Notes under the pieces: model-generated | What the model was told of the DNA's origin: nothing | The model's database searches: none | Seen by the model: only the letters and a program-made list of their open reading frames with translations | NCBI GenBank assembly: GCA_009760855.2 | Contig: WPIO01000012.1 | Location: forward strand, 2,636,001 to 2,700,000 | From: Cristatella mucedo | Taxonomy: Eukaryota; Bryozoa; Phylactolaemata; Cristatellidae | Reading direction: 5' to 3' | Length of the DNA: 64,000 bases | Translations under genes and position numbers: made by a program | Shown: piece by piece, positions 61,207-64,000 of the stretch | Layout: every line of letters starts with the position of its first letter | Numbering within the stretch: the stretch's first letter is position 1

Positions 61207-64000
61207 TATAATAATAATAATGCATTTCATATACCACCCTCAGAGAACTCAATCTCTTTCTAAGCACTTGACATTTGCTGCAAAGGAAGCACGATTGGAT
61301 GGTTAGTGATGACATGCTCAATAAACAACAAGAATAACATGGTTAGGGATGACGTGCGCAGGGTCAGCGTGAAAGTTTGGTTAGTGGCAGCATCCACAGT
61401 GTCAGCACGCATAAGCACATGAAGGATGAATCGCAGGGGCCCGTCAAATGCTGTAATAAGCAGGTGCGTGTTTAAGTTATTTTTAAATGTGGTCAAGTCA
61501 GGAGATGTCGTAACGAAGGTCGGGAGTGAGTTCCAGGCTTTAGGAACATACAACTAAAGTCATGGTCTCCAAATGATTTGAGATTTTTATAAGGTATTGC
61601 GAAAGAGTTAGATTCCGAAAATACGACGCTATGTGTGGTGGGGAGTAGGTCTTATAGGTACGCTGGAGCCAAAGAATGAAAGTACCGAAAAGTGAGTGAC
61701 AAAACCTTGAAGGCGATGCGTTGCTTGACTGGGAGCCAGTGCAGGTCGGTGAGAAGAAGTTTGATATGGAAACTGCGCTCACGACAGACAAGGCTAGTGC
61801 AGAGTTTTGCACTAGCTGTAGTTACCTGATTGTATAGGCCGGTAGACCAGCAAGCAGTGAGCTACAGAAGTCGAGAAAGGATGTCACAATGGCATGGACC
61901 AAATTTAGATGTGGTATCTCTGTGTGAGCAAGCCCGAATTTTAACAATGTTATGTAGAAGAAAGTAGGCAGACTTGACTATGTAGCTGGTGTGGTCGTCT
62001 AACAAAAGGTCACTTTGGAACATGACACCTACATTTCGTGCAGATTCAACAGGAGATATGCTTACAGAGCCAATTTTTAGCGTTAATTTTTCTTAATTTC
62101 TGAATCACACTTGGTTTTCCCATAACAAGTAATTTGGTTTTATCATCATTCAAGAAATGTTTAGAATTTTAAGAAAGTTTGCTGACATCTATGTGCGAAT
62201 GTCATCAATACATGCAGCAAGAAAGTTGAGAGAATTCAACGTACTGGAGGGCTGGGACGGATCAAAGCAAAGGTACAACTGAGTGTCATCAGCATAGAAG
62301 TGAAAGCCTGTGTTATATCTGGCCATCAAGTCGTCATGAAGGAGAGTATAAATCGTGAAAATAACCGGACCAAGCACGGAGCCCTGAGGTACCCCATATT
62401 TCAGAGGTACCCCGGATGATCTTTGTTCATTCACACCAATACTCTGAAGTCTCTCACCGAGATGGGACCTGAACCATTGCAGAGCAGTGCCATTGATGCC
62501 CAGGCAAGATTAGAGGTGCTCAAGAAGGACTTGACGATCAATAGTATGAAAAGCTGTTAAAAAATTGAGCTCGAACAAAACAAGCAGAGATACTCCACCT
62601 GTGTCTGCATTCCTATGTAGGTGTCGTTGTACATCCGAGGCGATGTTGACTCTGTGTAGTGATTAGCTCTAAAACCAGACTGGAACTTACTAGCAAGGTG
62701 GGTAGCTTCAATATATGAGTTCAGCTCGTCTGCCACGACTCGATACAGTGTCTTTGATAGGAACGGTGAGAGGGAGACTGGGCGGAAGTTGCTCAAGTTC
62801 CCTTGGTCTAGCGTTGCTTTCTTGAGTAGTGGAGTGACTATAGCCTTCTTGAAAGGTACCGGGACATGACCTGAGACTAATGACATGTTCATGAGTAATG
62901 CATGACAGCAGCAGATCAATGCAACATATATAGCAGGACAGTGGGAATAGGGTCCAAGGGACTAGTTGTCTTCTTTGATTGGGACGTGAACTTTAAGACG
63001 AGGTCACTAGTGACCTGTTTGAATGTAGACGTTAAGATGCTGCATTGAATTGAGGGACATGATTACAGGGTCGATGCTGCCATCTTAGGGGATGGATTCC
63101 CTGATCTTGTCTATTTTCTGGACAAAGAGTCTCGAGAAGCGATCAGCTAGACCATCACAGGATCTCTAGCTAAGGAGCTGACCTGGAAGCGGTTAAGGTG
63201 AAGATTGATCGTAGGCATCAGCATTTTCGGATTGTGCATCTGTGATTTAACAATGTTTTATAGAAGCTAGACTTGGATTTGCTAGGATCGATTGGTACGA
63301 TCTACAGTAGTCCTCGTATGCCAGTCGATGGAAAGTCAGTCCTGATCTTGTGTATGCTTTTTCAAGCTTGAGCTTAGTAGACGTAGCTAGTTTATTACCT
63401 GTAATAAACCATAGGCCGTCTGGGCGAGGGCACACAGTGCGCTTAGTAAGAGGTGCAAACTCGTCGAGCATGTCAGCTAGCGTCGTGTTGTGGCAATCTG
63501 CCAATTACTACTGGTCGGAAGGAGGACTGACCAACAAAGGCGATACAGATATTCTCGCACGGACAGCGCCGATGACAAGGGTCTTGAGGTTCCGCGATTC
63601 ACATGTGCTTTTATATGAGGAGGGAGAGGGCACACATTGTAGACTAAATGAGATCTGCGTGTGGTGTGATAAGCAGGCTTTGGTAATAATTGTGATGATG
63701 AAGTGCAGTCGTATGAGAAAATTTGGTCGAGTGTGTGACCCTTGGTGTGAGTAGGGCCATGCACACGAGCCACAAGAGACAATGAGTCTGGGTGTCCATT
63801 AAATTCTGTGCTGAAGGCGTCGAATGAGTTATCAAGTTGAATGTTAAAATCTCCTATAATGAGGAAAGATCGATTTCTCGCACACGGAATCGAAATGAGA
63901 TCAAGAAATCTGAGATGAAGGAGGACTTGGTACCTGCTGGGCGATAAGCTACTGACACCATCTGTAACTTTTTGTCGGGTGAAATCAAGACAATAGATTC
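61207..64000 (-). pseudogene. Longest LINE copy: endonuclease, RT and 3' end
   Basis: Minus strand from beyond the right edge down to the (ATA) tail at 61207. The endonuclease end lies at 63820-64000 with frames VSVAYRPAGTKSS and GDFNIQLDNSFD (the GDFN motif of APE-type endonucleases). Linker with FAPLTKRTVCPRPDGLWFI is at 63504-63247. RT N-terminus KKAIVTPLLKKATLDQGNLS, NFRPVSLSPFLSKTLYRVVA is at 62919-62557, [15 protein letters not shown] and [12 protein letters not shown] at 62434-62189, the C-terminal block at 61812-61540, then 3' UTR and hairpin. Several frameshifts make it inactive. It shows the family is an endonuclease-RT element of L2/CR1 type; whether an upstream ORF1 exists cannot be seen here. 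Confidence 0.9.

Overview
This is animal (metazoan) nuclear DNA from an invertebrate whose phylum I cannot fix. The evidence is GT-AG spliced exons, tRNA-derived SINEs, L2/CR1-like non-LTR retrotransposons with YADD reverse transcriptase, long dinucleotide arrays, and an orthologue of the animal gene ZBBX. There is no operon, rRNA, CRISPR or prokaryotic feature. Most long open frames are simple-repeat artefacts or pieces of dead retrotransposons.

Region by region. 1-9 kb is repeat-rich: a GTATAC array, an LTR-like segment, and several broken copies of one LINE family with two SINE families inserted in or beside them. 9.2-17.7 kb holds a direct tandem duplication (unit about 5.15 kb). Each copy carries one intronless 332-codon 7TM receptor gene on the minus strand, followed (on the plus-strand map) by about 2 kb of 5' flank. 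The receptor proteins are about 78% identical, yet the flanks are almost identical. 17.7-27 kb is intergenic, with SINEs, old LINE pieces and simple repeats.

27.0-55.1 kb is one minus-strand gene of 18 coding exons that I assembled by hand from splice sites and codon phase. It encodes about 1148 residues: an N-terminal coiled coil, a complete eight-ligand B-box zinc finger, and several short blocks recalled from vertebrate ZBBX, a protein linked to motile cilia. All junctions agree in phase except exon 12 to 13, where the strongest acceptor is out of phase and an alternative had to be used. The introns hold LINEs, SINEs, a nested palindrome and large (AC)n, (AT)n and (CT)n arrays.

55-64 kb again is retrotransposon-rich. 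It ends in the longest LINE copy of the window (minus strand), which reaches into its endonuclease domain at the right edge.

How the parts relate. The LINE 3' end is a short double-stem hairpin (GCGCC...AGAGATT...TTCTCT...GGGCGC) followed by an ATT-rich tail. One SINE family carries the same hairpin behind a tRNA-like head. This is the arrangement expected when a SINE parasitises a LINE's reverse transcriptase.
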